The notes under the pieces were generated by a model. The model did no database searches and was not told the origin of the DNA. It was given only the letters and a program-made list of their open reading frames with translations. The position numbers and the translations under genes were made by a program. From Phytopseudomonas argentinensis (GTDB lineage Bacteria > Pseudomonadota > Gammaproteobacteria > Pseudomonadales > Pseudomonadaceae): a stretch of DNA of 64,000 nucleotides. The first letter of the stretch is position 1. Each line of letters opens with the position of its first letter. Below, in pieces: positions 57,516-64,000 of the stretch. The stretch spans positions 62,001-126,000 of the forward strand of contig NZ_FORC01000002.1 in NCBI RefSeq assembly GCF_900113905.1. The letters run 5' to 3'.

Positions 57516-58385
57516 TCAGTTCAGGGGGCGATATTGCAGGCTTAGCCTCAGTCGGTGGGTTTGCTTGGTGTGCAGCAGCACCAGGCCGGGTTTGCCGGGC
57601 AGGTGGTGGGCATTGACCGGATGGCTCACCGGTTCGAAACAGAAGAACGGTTTGCCTTCAGGGCAGAACAGCAGGTAGATGTCCTGGTCGCTGTCGATCT
57701 CCAGGCTATAGCCAGCGTCCGGCTCGACGATCCGCGCCTGGCCGTCCCACCCCATGAAAGCGTTGTCGGTATGCACCGATGGCAGCTCCCGTTGATGGTT
57801 GAAGTCCCAGCGTTCGGGCAGCGAGTCCAACCGGGTGGGCAGGCTGTTGGCATCGCAGTGCCAGACCTGAGTCGCGCGGGCCTGCAGGCGTGTATGGGGC
57901 GTGCGGGGGAAGTAGGGGTGCAGGCCCAGGCCATGCCATATCGGTGCTTGCGCGCGGTGAGTGACCTGCAGGTCGATCGTCAGGCGGCCTTGGTGCAGCT
58001 CGAAGCGTTGCTCGACGCTGTAGGCGAATGGAATCTGGCTGTCGAGGCGCAGCAGTGCCGAGCGCTCGCCGTGCTCGATTACCTGCCAGGCCTGTTGCCA
58101 GGCGCTGCCGTGAATCGGCAATGGCGAGTTCTCGGCGTTGGCAGCCAGGGCCAACCAACCCTCGGGGTTGTCGAAACCCCCTTCGCTGATGCGATTGGAC
58201 CAGGGCGCCAGCGGGTAGCAGCCGAGCTGGCGCGGGGTGCCGGCCTGCAGCGCCTGCTGGTCGGCATGCCGGAGCAGGGCCTGGCCACTCGCGGTGACCG
58301 ACCAGTTGGCAATCGCGCCGCCAGTGCGCGGTGCCAGGGTAAGCTGGGTGATACCGTCGTGCAGGTGTAAAGTGTCGAGTGGCAT
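57516..58385 (-). CDS. Aldose 1-epimerase family protein
   Basis: A 289-aa galactose mutarotase-like enzyme (glycoside hydrolase-type beta-sandwich). The catalytic region HGLGLHPYFPRTPHT contains the proton-donor His, and FCFEPVSHPVNAHH near the C-terminus supplies a second conserved stretch. It interconverts alpha and beta sugar anomers, probably of a sugar handled by the neighbouring transporter or lactonase genes. It is divergent from the FadR-type regulator. Confidence 0.86.
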   Translation of the reverse strand: MPLDTLHLHDGITQLTLAPRTGGAIANWSVTASGQALLRHADQQALQAGTPRQLGCYPLAPWSNRISEGGFDNPEGWLALAANAENSPLPIHGSAWQQAWQVIEHGERSALLRLDSQIPFAYSVEQRFELHQGRLTIDLQVTHRAQAPIWHGLGLHPYFPRTPHTRLQARATQVWHCDANSLPTRLDSLPERWDFNHQRELPSVHTDNAFMGWDGQARIVEPDAGYSLEIDSDQDIYLLFCPEGKPFFCFEPVSHPVNAHHLPGKPGLVLLHTKQTHRLRLSLQYRPLN

Positions 58386-58441
58386 GGGCAGTACCTGAGC
58401 AGTTAACCCGCCATCAGGCGGCGATAAACGAAGAACGTGTC

Positions 58442-58466
58442 ATCATACAACTCCCTGATATATGAT
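58442..58466. promoter_or_regulatory. Palindromic operator candidate in the epimerase/FadR intergenic region
   Basis: ATCATA (58442-58447) and TATGAT (58461-58466) are exact inverted repeats with a 13-bp gap, between the divergent epimerase and FadR-type genes. It is placed 32 bp before the regulator start, suitable for autoregulation and for control of the epimerase. Confidence 0.45.
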
Positions 58467-58498
58467 GCGCTTTGGCCATCCAGACGATAGCGATCTCT

Positions 58499-59254
58499 AT
58501 GGAAACTCAAAACACGCAGCCACGTGCGCGGCGCAAGCATCGCAGCCTGGCCCAGGAACTGGTCGCGGAGTTGTCCCAGCGCATCCGCGACGGGGTGATC
58601 AAGCGTGGTGACAAGTTGCCGACCGAGTCGGCGATCATGGAAGAGCAGGGCGTTAGCCGTACCGTGGTGCGCGAAGCGCTGTCGCGGCTGCAGGCGTCCG
58701 GTCTGGTGGAAACCCGCCACGGTATCGGCACCTTCGTGCTGGATACGCCGAACCCCGGAGGTTTCCGCATCGACCCGGCGACCATCGTCACCCTGCGCGA
58801 AGTGCTGGCGGTGCTCGAGCTGCGCATCAGCCTGGAAGTCGAATCCGCGGGCCTGGCTGCCCAACGGCGCACGCCCGAGCAACTGGCCTCCATGCGCCAG
58901 GCGCTGGATGCGCTGAACGAGGGCGCCGCCCATGAAAGCGATGCGGTGTCGTCGGATTTCCAGTTTCACCTGCAGATCGCCCATGCCACGGGCAACCGTT
59001 ATTTCACCGATATCATGAGCCACCTGGGCACCAGCATCATTCCACGCACCCGGCTCAATTCGGCGCGTATCGCCCATGACGACCATGCCCACTACATGGC
59101 ACGCCTGGAGCGTGAGCACGAGCAGATCTTCGAGGCCATCGCCCGCCAGGATTCCGATGCGGCGCGCGCGGCCATGCGCCTGCACCTGACCAATAGCCGC
59201 GAACGGCTGCGTCAGGCTCACGAGTCGGCCGAAGTGGCTGCCAAGCAGGCCTGA
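58499..59254 (+). CDS. FadR-subfamily GntR regulator (FCD domain)
   Basis: A 251-aa regulator. The N-terminal winged helix includes IRDGVIKRGDKLPTESAIME and GVSRTVVREALSRLQASGL. The C-terminal FCD effector domain has the metal-binding pattern: Asp in SSDFQFHLQIAHATGN, and His residues in ARIAHDDHAHYM and MRLHLTNS. FCD regulators usually answer to sugar acids, consistent with the TRAP transporter and lactonase nearby. The start at 58499 is the second ATG of the frame and gives a normal N-terminus. Confidence 0.93.
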   Translation: METQNTQPRARRKHRSLAQELVAELSQRIRDGVIKRGDKLPTESAIMEEQGVSRTVVREALSRLQASGLVETRHGIGTFVLDTPNPGGFRIDPATIVTLREVLAVLELRISLEVESAGLAAQRRTPEQLASMRQALDALNEGAAHESDAVSSDFQFHLQIAHATGNRYFTDIMSHLGTSIIPRTRLNSARIAHDDHAHYMARLEREHEQIFEAIARQDSDAARAAMRLHLTNSRERLRQAHESAEVAAKQA

Positions 59255-59271
59255 TACCCGCAAGACCTCGA

Positions 59272-59323
59272 GGGGCCTGGGTGCTGAATCTGCGTTCGTG
59301 GATGAGCACCCAGGCCCTTTTTG
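59272..59323 (+). terminator. Terminator after the FadR-type gene
   Basis: GGGCCTGGGTGCT and AGCACCCAGGCCC form a 13-bp stem around a 19-base loop, then TTTTTG. It ends the regulator transcript and faces the DMT exporter gene. Confidence 0.92.
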
Positions 59324-59363
59324 TTTAGCGCAGGGCCGAGCGCAGCTGATCCTAAATAGATGC

Positions 59364-60275
59364 TCAGGCGTCCTTGCGATAGGTCAGCAACACGATTCCT
59401 GTCAGCACGATCGCGCCGCCGATCATCTGCATGCCGCTGAGTACCTGATCGAGCAGCAGCCAGCCGAACAGCAGGGTGGCGATGGGCTCCATGTTCATCA
59501 CCGGGGCATTCCTGGCCATGTTCAGGCGCGGCACGGTGACGAACAGCATGCAGAAGGCAATGCCGTAGAGCAGCACCAGGGCGCCCAGGGCGGTCCAGCC
59601 GGTGGCATTGGCCGGCAGGTTCATGCCGCCGGGAATCAGGTCGGCGCTGCCGGCCAGGACCATGCTGCTGAACACGATCATCAGGGTCAGCATGCTGCGC
59701 ACCGAGCCGCGCAGGCTCGACAGCTTGTGATCGGTGATCCACAGCGCGCAGGCAAACACGCAGGCGGCCAGGAAGGAAGCACTCACGCCGACGATCCATT
59801 CAGGGCCGGCCTCTTCGCTGGCACCCAGGCGTGCCGGCAGATCCAGGGCGAACACCAGGCCGAGCAGGATCAACCCCATCAGCATCACCGTACGCCGCGT
59901 CGGTGCCGAGCCGCCCAACGCCCAGGTGAGCAGGGCGAGGAGGATCGGGAAGGTGTTGCCAATCAGCAGGGCCAGGGCCACCGGGATACGCGCCACAGCT
60001 GAATACAGGCAGATGCTCTGGGTGGCGATCAGCAGGCCCAGCAGCAGCTGCCAGCGCCAGGCACCGGGCGGCATCTGCAGGGCCTGGCGCTGCCACAGCA
60101 CGATGCCGAGCAGCACCAGCATGGTCACGCCGGAACGGCAGAGAATCGCCAGCAGCAGGCCGGTCTCGTTATCGAAGGCGATGCGCGCGGCAATGTGGTT
60201 GCCGGCGAAAGAGCAGGCCAGCAATGCCAGGATCAGTACGGCGATATGGCGGGGAAACAGGGCAGGGGATGTCAT
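59364..60275 (-). CDS. EamA/DMT-superfamily transporter
   Basis: A 303-aa protein with ten hydrophobic segments and two EamA repeats (first about 8-140, second about 155-295). The repeats resemble drug/metabolite exporters. The second repeat contains LLFGWLLLDQVLSGMQMIGGAIVL, the usual final helices. The substrate is unknown. It is on the same strand as the TRAP operon, but a terminator separates them. Confidence 0.88.
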   Translation of the reverse strand: MTSPALFPRHIAVLILALLACSFAGNHIAARIAFDNETGLLLAILCRSGVTMLVLLGIVLWQRQALQMPPGAWRWQLLLGLLIATQSICLYSAVARIPVALALLIGNTFPILLALLTWALGGSAPTRRTVMLMGLILLGLVFALDLPARLGASEEAGPEWIVGVSASFLAACVFACALWITDHKLSSLRGSVRSMLTLMIVFSSMVLAGSADLIPGGMNLPANATGWTALGALVLLYGIAFCMLFVTVPRLNMARNAPVMNMEPIATLLFGWLLLDQVLSGMQMIGGAIVLTGIVLLTYRKDA

Positions 60276-60341
60276 AAGGCAATTTCCGTATCGTGTTGAA
60301 CCTTAAGCGCCTGACGGTTCGATCACCGTTCTCGCTGCGCT

Positions 60342-60380
60342 AAAAAAAACGGCGGATCGCGTTATGCACGCGACCCGCCG
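60342..60380 (-). terminator. Terminator after the TRAP operon
   Basis: Minus-strand CGGCGGGTCGCG and CGCGATCCGCCG form a stem with one G-T wobble around a short loop, then TTTTTTTT. It closes the lactonase-dctPQM transcript. Confidence 0.92.
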
Positions 60381-60394
60381 CGGGTGGGGCGGTA

Positions 60395-61675
60395 TCAGAG
60401 TACGACGCTAGGCAGCCACAGTGAGATTGCCGGGATGTAGGTCACGGCCATCAGCACCATGAACAGGGCTGCGTAGAATGGCAGCAACGCCTTCACGGTG
60501 TTCTCGATGGTCACCTTGCCGATGGCGGCGCCGACGAACAGCACGGCGCCAACCGGCGGGGTGATCAGGCCGATACCCAGGTTGACCAGCATGATCATGC
60601 CGAAATGCACCGGGTCGACACCGAAGGAGGTCACCACCGGCAGCAGGATCGGCGTGAGGATCAGGATCAGCGGCGCCATGTCCATCAGGGTGCCCAGCGC
60701 CAGCAGCATGATGTTGACGCACATCAGGATCACGTAGCGGTTGTCCGACAGGGTCAGGAATGCCGTGGTGATCTTGGTCGGGATCTGCATCAGGGTCATG
60801 ATGTAGCCGAACGCGGCGGCAAAGGAGATGAGGATCATCACGATCGACAGCGTGCGTACGGTGCGGTGCAGCATCTTCGGCAGTTCACGCCACTTGTAGT
60901 CGCGGTAGATGAACATGGTCACGAAGAACGCCCAGATCACCGCCACGGCCGCCGACTCGGTGGCGGTGAACACGCCGGAGAGTATGCCGCCGAGGATGAT
61001 GAACATGGTCATCATGCCCCACAGGGCTTCGACGCAGATCTTGATCGCCTGGCGCAGCGGGATCACTTCGCCTTTCGGGTAGTTACGCTTCTTGGCGAAC
61101 CACAGGCACAGGGCGGCCATGGTTGCGCTCATCAGCAAGCCTGGGCCGATACCGGCCATGAACAGCGCGGCGATGGACACCGTGCCGCCAGCGGCCAGGG
61201 AGTAAATCACCGAGTTGTGGCTGGGCGGGGTAAGCAGCGCCTGCACCGAACCGGAAACGGTTACGGCCGTGGCGAATTCACGCGGGTAGCCCTTCTTTTC
61301 CATTTCCGGGATCAGCACCGAACCCACCGAGGCGGTGTCGGCCAGGGAGGAGCCGGAGATCGCGCCGAAGAAGGTCGAGGCGGTGATGTTGACCAGCGAC
61401 AGGCCGCCGCGCACGAAGCCGACCAGTACGCCAGCGAAGGCCACCAGGCGACGTGCCATGCCGCCCTCGGCCATGATCGCACCGGCCAGCACGAAGAACG
61501 GAATGGCCAGCAGGGAGAACTTGTTCACCCCACCGGCGATCTGGATCATGATCGCCTGCAGCGGGATGTCGATGTACCAGGCGCCGATCAGAGCGGACAT
61601 GCCGAGTGCATAGGCGACCGGCACGCGCAGAAGGATCAGGGCAAGGAAACTGCCTACGAGAATGGCGGCGTCCAT
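60395..61675 (-). CDS. dctM: TRAP transporter large permease (DctM)
   Basis: A 426-aa permease with 12 predicted helices, of the DctM/YiaN family. It is the ion-coupled translocation subunit of the TRAP system. Visible motifs include FFGAISGSSLADTASVGSVL and VLAGAIMAEGGMARRL. It overlaps the DctQ stop by one base (TAATG). The substrate is set by DctP. Confidence 0.94.
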   Translation of the reverse strand: MDAAILVGSFLALILLRVPVAYALGMSALIGAWYIDIPLQAIMIQIAGGVNKFSLLAIPFFVLAGAIMAEGGMARRLVAFAGVLVGFVRGGLSLVNITASTFFGAISGSSLADTASVGSVLIPEMEKKGYPREFATAVTVSGSVQALLTPPSHNSVIYSLAAGGTVSIAALFMAGIGPGLLMSATMAALCLWFAKKRNYPKGEVIPLRQAIKICVEALWGMMTMFIILGGILSGVFTATESAAVAVIWAFFVTMFIYRDYKWRELPKMLHRTVRTLSIVMILISFAAAFGYIMTLMQIPTKITTAFLTLSDNRYVILMCVNIMLLALGTLMDMAPLILILTPILLPVVTSFGVDPVHFGMIMLVNLGIGLITPPVGAVLFVGAAIGKVTIENTVKALLPFYAALFMVLMAVTYIPAISLWLPSVVL

Positions 61676-62202
61676 TACACGGCCTCCTTGGCTTCTTCAG
61701 CGGCTTCGAAGTTGACGACGCGGCGTTTGTGCTGGTCGCCGTAGAGCAGTTGCTCGATCACGAACAGCAGGGTGATGAAACCGCCTACGGGAATCGGCAT
61801 GTAGCTGATACCGACGCGCACCGAAGGCAGGGTGCTGAGGAACTGGTTCCAGGTCGCTACGCACAGCTTGTAGCCCCAGATCAGCATGAACAGTGCGATG
61901 GCCCCCATGGCCAGGCGCACGAAAAGAGTGATCAGCGGCTGCGCGGAGTGCGGCAGGCGATCGGTCAGTGAGGTCACGGCCATGTGAGCCCCGGCGCGGT
62001 AGCTGGCAGCAGCGCCGATAAAGGTGAACACCACCATCAGCATGACGGAGATGGGCTCGGGCCAGCCCAATCCTTGCCCCAGCACATAACGGCTGAAGAC
62101 GCCCCAGGGGATGATCGTGGCCATGATCACGATCGCCAGGCTGGTGACGATGATGCAGGCACGATAAATGGCGTCATTGACGCCCAGAACCAGATTTTTC
62201 AT
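61675..62202 (-). CDS. dctQ: TRAP transporter small permease (DctQ)
   Basis: A 175-aa protein with four helices, the partner of DctM. The pattern FSRYVLGQGLGWPEPISVM and the alternate FTFIGAASYRAGAHMAVTSL are typical of DctQ. It lies between dctP (61 bp gap) and dctM (1-bp overlap). Confidence 0.92.
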   Translation of the reverse strand: MKNLVLGVNDAIYRACIIVTSLAIVIMATIIPWGVFSRYVLGQGLGWPEPISVMLMVVFTFIGAAASYRAGAHMAVTSLTDRLPHSAQPLITLFVRLAMGAIALFMLIWGYKLCVATWNQFLSTLPSVRVGISYMPIPVGGFITLLFVIEQLLYGDQHKRRVVNFEAAEEAKEAV

Positions 62203-62263
62203 GTGACTTCACCGGAAGGTGTGGAGCCGGCAGGACGCCGGCTCCGTACGCTTGCGCGAGGGA

Positions 62264-63238
62264 TTACTTGACGGCTTCGATGCGCTTGATCAGGTCGGCG
62301 TACTGCGCGCCGTACTTCTCACGCACCGGAGCGGTGGCGTCGTAGAAAGGCTTGGTGTCGATTTCGATGAACTCGACGCCTTCGGCCTTGAGCTTCTCGT
62401 TGGACGCGTTTTCCTTGGCGACCCACAGATCACGCTCTTCCAGCTGCGCTTCCTTGGCCAGTTTCTTGACCAGGGTCTGCTGCTCCGGAGTCAGCTTCTC
62501 CCAGGCGGTCTTGGACATCAGCAGCGGCTCGGGCAGGATCAGGTGGTGCGTCTGGGTGTAGTACTTGGCCACGCGGAAGTGGTTGTGCTCGAGCAGGGTC
62601 GGCGAGTTGTTCTCGGCGCCGTCGATCACACCGCTCTGCAGGGCGCTGAAGATTTCACCGGTGTCCATGGCGATGCCGTTGCCGCCCATGGCGTTGAGGG
62701 TGTCGATGAACAGCGGGTTGCCGATCACGCGGATCTTCATGCCCTTGAGGTCTTCGATCTTGCGCACCGGCTTCTTGGTGTAGAGGCTGCGGCTGCCGGC
62801 TTCCATCCACGCCAGGCCGACCATGTTGAAGTCGGAGTTGGTGATGGAATCGAGGATTTCCTGGCCGATTTCACCGTCCACCACCTTGCGCATGTGGTCG
62901 ATGTCGCGGAACACGAACGGCATGTTGAAGACGTTGGTGGCCGGCACCACCGAGCCGACCGAACCGAGGCTGACGCGGGTCAGCTGTACGGCCCCGATCT
63001 GGGTCTGTTCGATCACTTCCTTCTCGGAGCCCAGTACGCCGCCAGCGAACATGCGCGATTTGATCTCGCCATTGGTGGCGGTATCGAGTTTCTTGCCGAG
63101 GTTTTCCATGGCCACCACGGTCGGGTAACCGGCAGGGTGGATTTCAGCGATCTTCAGGGTGATGTCGGCCTGGGCCAGGCTGGACAAGCCGAGTGCCAGC
63201 GGGAGTGCGGCGATGAGCAACTTGCGCTTGAAGTTCAT
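62264..63238 (-). CDS. dctP: TRAP transporter solute-binding protein (DctP)
   Basis: A 324-aa periplasmic receptor with a signal peptide (MNFKRKLLIAALPLALGLSS, cleavage after AQA). DctP-fold motifs include LKIAEIHPAGYPTV, FRDIDHMRKVVDG and the ligand-contact region MKIRVIGNPLFIDTLNAMGGN, with a conserved Arg expected to bind a carboxylate. An acid sugar is a plausible ligand, because lactonase, FadR-type regulator and epimerase are adjacent. A CA-rich motif precedes the ribosome binding site, suggesting Hfq/Crc control. Confidence 0.93.
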   Translation of the reverse strand: MNFKRKLLIAALPLALGLSSLAQADITLKIAEIHPAGYPTVVAMENLGKKLDTATNGEIKSRMFAGGVLGSEKEVIEQTQIGAVQLTRVSLGSVGSVVPATNVFNMPFVFRDIDHMRKVVDGEIGQEILDSITNSDFNMVGLAWMEAGSRSLYTKKPVRKIEDLKGMKIRVIGNPLFIDTLNAMGGNGIAMDTGEIFSALQSGVIDGAENNSPTLLEHNHFRVAKYYTQTHHLILPEPLLMSKTAWEKLTPEQQTLVKKLAKEAQLEERDLWVAKENASNEKLKAEGVEFIEIDTKPFYDATAPVREKYGAQYADLIKRIEAVK

Positions 63239-63248
63239 GTGAAGCTCC

Positions 63249-63263
63249 GTTTTGTTGTTGTTG
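63249..63263 (-). promoter_or_regulatory. Hfq/Crc-type CA motif in the dctP leader
   Basis: Minus-strand CAACAACAACAAAAC lies about 11-25 nt before the dctP ATG, just upstream of its GGAG ribosome binding site. It contains two overlapping AAYAAYAA matches, the Hfq/Crc recognition motif used in Pseudomonas catabolite repression. Confidence 0.65.
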
Positions 63264-63320
63264 GTGTGCAGCATTGTGTAGCGTCTGGCGCCTCTCGAGT
63301 CGCTGGGGACCGGATGGGTG

Positions 63321-64000
63321 TCAGTGTCCGAACGGGGTTTCTGCAAGGCCACTGACGCCGGGTTGCAGAGCGAAAACGCCGCCGGCCAGTGGTTGATCGT
63401 CCAGGTTGCCGCCCGGGCGAATCGAGGTGACGAACAGGGTGTCCAGATTGGTGCCACCAAAGGCGCACATGGTCGGCTTCTTCACCGGCACTTCCAGCGA
63501 GCGATCGAGACGCCCGGCCGGGGTGAAGCGGTGAATCAGGCCGGCATCGTTGCCACAGATCCAGTAGCAGCCATCGGCGTCCACCGCGGCGCCATCCGGG
63601 CGGCCGGGGTAGTCGTTCATGTCGACGAACAGGCGGCGGTTGTGCGGTGTGCCGCTGTCGATGTCGTAATCGAAGGCCCAGATTGCCTGCACCGAAGGAT
63701 GCGAGTCAGACAGGTACATGATGCGCCCGTCCGGGCTGAAGCCCAGGCCGTTGGGCACGATCAGCTCGTCGAGCAGCACCGGCAGGGTGGCCTGGCCGGC
63801 GCCGTCATAGCGATACAGCGCGCCGACACTGGCGCCGGCGGCCATGTCCATCAGCATGCTGCCGGCCCAGAAGCGCCCCTGGCGGTCGCAGCGACCATCG
63901 TTGAAGCGCATCTGCTCGCGAGCATGGCTGACCTCGACCAGGCGTTCGCCGCTCAGGCGGCCGTCTTGGCCGGCGGTCAGTTGGAAGATGCCGCTCTGCA
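63321..64000 (-). CDS. SMP-30/gluconolactonase family protein (N-terminus beyond window)
   Basis: A partial beta-propeller lactonase; the frame remains open to the window end and about 226 residues are visible. Metal-site segments include FNDGRCDRQGRFWAG, IVPNGLGFSPDGRIMYLSDS and RPDGAAVDADGCYWICGNDA. Such enzymes open aldonolactones or uronolactones. It ends 82 bp before dctP on the same strand, so it is the upstream gene of a lactonase-dctPQM operon and points to a sugar-acid pathway. Confidence 0.9.
   Translation of the reverse strand, partial: QSGIFQLTAGQDGRLSGERLVEVSHAREQMRFNDGRCDRQGRFWAGSMLMDMAAGASVGALYRYDGAGQATLPVLLDELIVPNGLGFSPDGRIMYLSDSHPSVQAIWAFDYDIDSGTPHNRRLFVDMNDYPGRPDGAAVDADGCYWICGNDAGLIHRFTPAGRLDRSLEVPVKKPTMCAFGGTNLDTLFVTSIRPGGNLDDQPLAGGVFALQPGVSGLAETPFGH

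Overview
The window is a continuous, GC-rich stretch of a Pseudomonas (sensu lato) chromosome. This rests on gene content and order. The run hemA-prfA-prmC-moeB-murI-pagL, the cbrX-cbrA-cbrB-crcZ-pcnB-folK-panB-panC block followed by pgi and acs, and the sbcB/mvaT/purU group are all arrangements I know from this genus, and MvaT and CrcZ are largely restricted to it. I see no prophage, CRISPR array, tRNA, rRNA or insertion-sequence transposase. Coding density is high and strand use is operonic.

Layout. 1-4.2 kb (+): haem, translation and cell-wall housekeeping genes (end of hemA, prfA, prmC, moeB, murI). 4.3-4.9 kb: lipid A deacylase pagL. 4.9-10.7 kb (-): a light-response neighbourhood with photolyase phrB, a LitR-type MerR regulator without the usual cobalamin histidine, a DUF523/DUF1722 protein, a Trp-rich small protein and an FAD amine-oxidase-like protein. 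Three TGTACA-like paired boxes with a constant 18-bp period lie in its promoter regions, and a deletion scar of an SDR gene lies beside phrB. 10.9-15.7 kb: an SDR39U1-like epimerase, hemH, and the pyrimidine/purine salvage set uraA, upp, hpt. 15.7-16.25 kb: copy A of a repeat with inverted ends. 16.3-24.3 kb: SulP transporter, PA4642-like protein, two DUF2845 paralogues, a 979-aa DUF748 protein, an rRNA methyltransferase and an MpaB-like oxygenase.

24.3-37.2 kb (-): central carbon and its regulation: acs, pgi, panC, panB, folK, pcnB, the sRNA crcZ with a sigma-54 promoter, and cbrB, cbrA, cbrX. CbrAB activates crcZ, and CrcZ titrates Hfq/Crc away from CA-motif mRNAs. Two genes in the window, acs and the TRAP binding-protein gene dctP, carry such motifs next to their ribosome binding sites, so regulator and probable targets are both present. 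37.5-41.2 kb: a fused ATP-grasp/alpha-E protein, a transglutaminase and a small membrane protein. 41.3-41.7 kb: repeat copy B. 41.7-49.5 kb (-): a seven-gene envelope/AAA+ locus (DUF58, MoxR, DUF4350, DUF4129, SpoIIM-like, RDD and a polytopic membrane protein). 49.7-53.5 kb: sbcB, mvaT, purU, a CBS-domain protein and a small hypothetical protein. 53.5-57.3 kb: a chemoreceptor with an amino-acid-type dCache pocket, and a HerA-like NTPase. 57.5-64 kb: a sugar/sugar-acid island with an aldose epimerase, a FadR-type regulator, a DMT exporter, TRAP transporter dctPQM and a truncated SMP-30 lactonase.

The least explained parts are the inverted-repeat-ended element present twice, each time directly at the stop codon of the upstream gene; the paired TGTACA operators; the ATP-grasp/alpha-E/transglutaminase module; and the absence of panD between panC and pgi.
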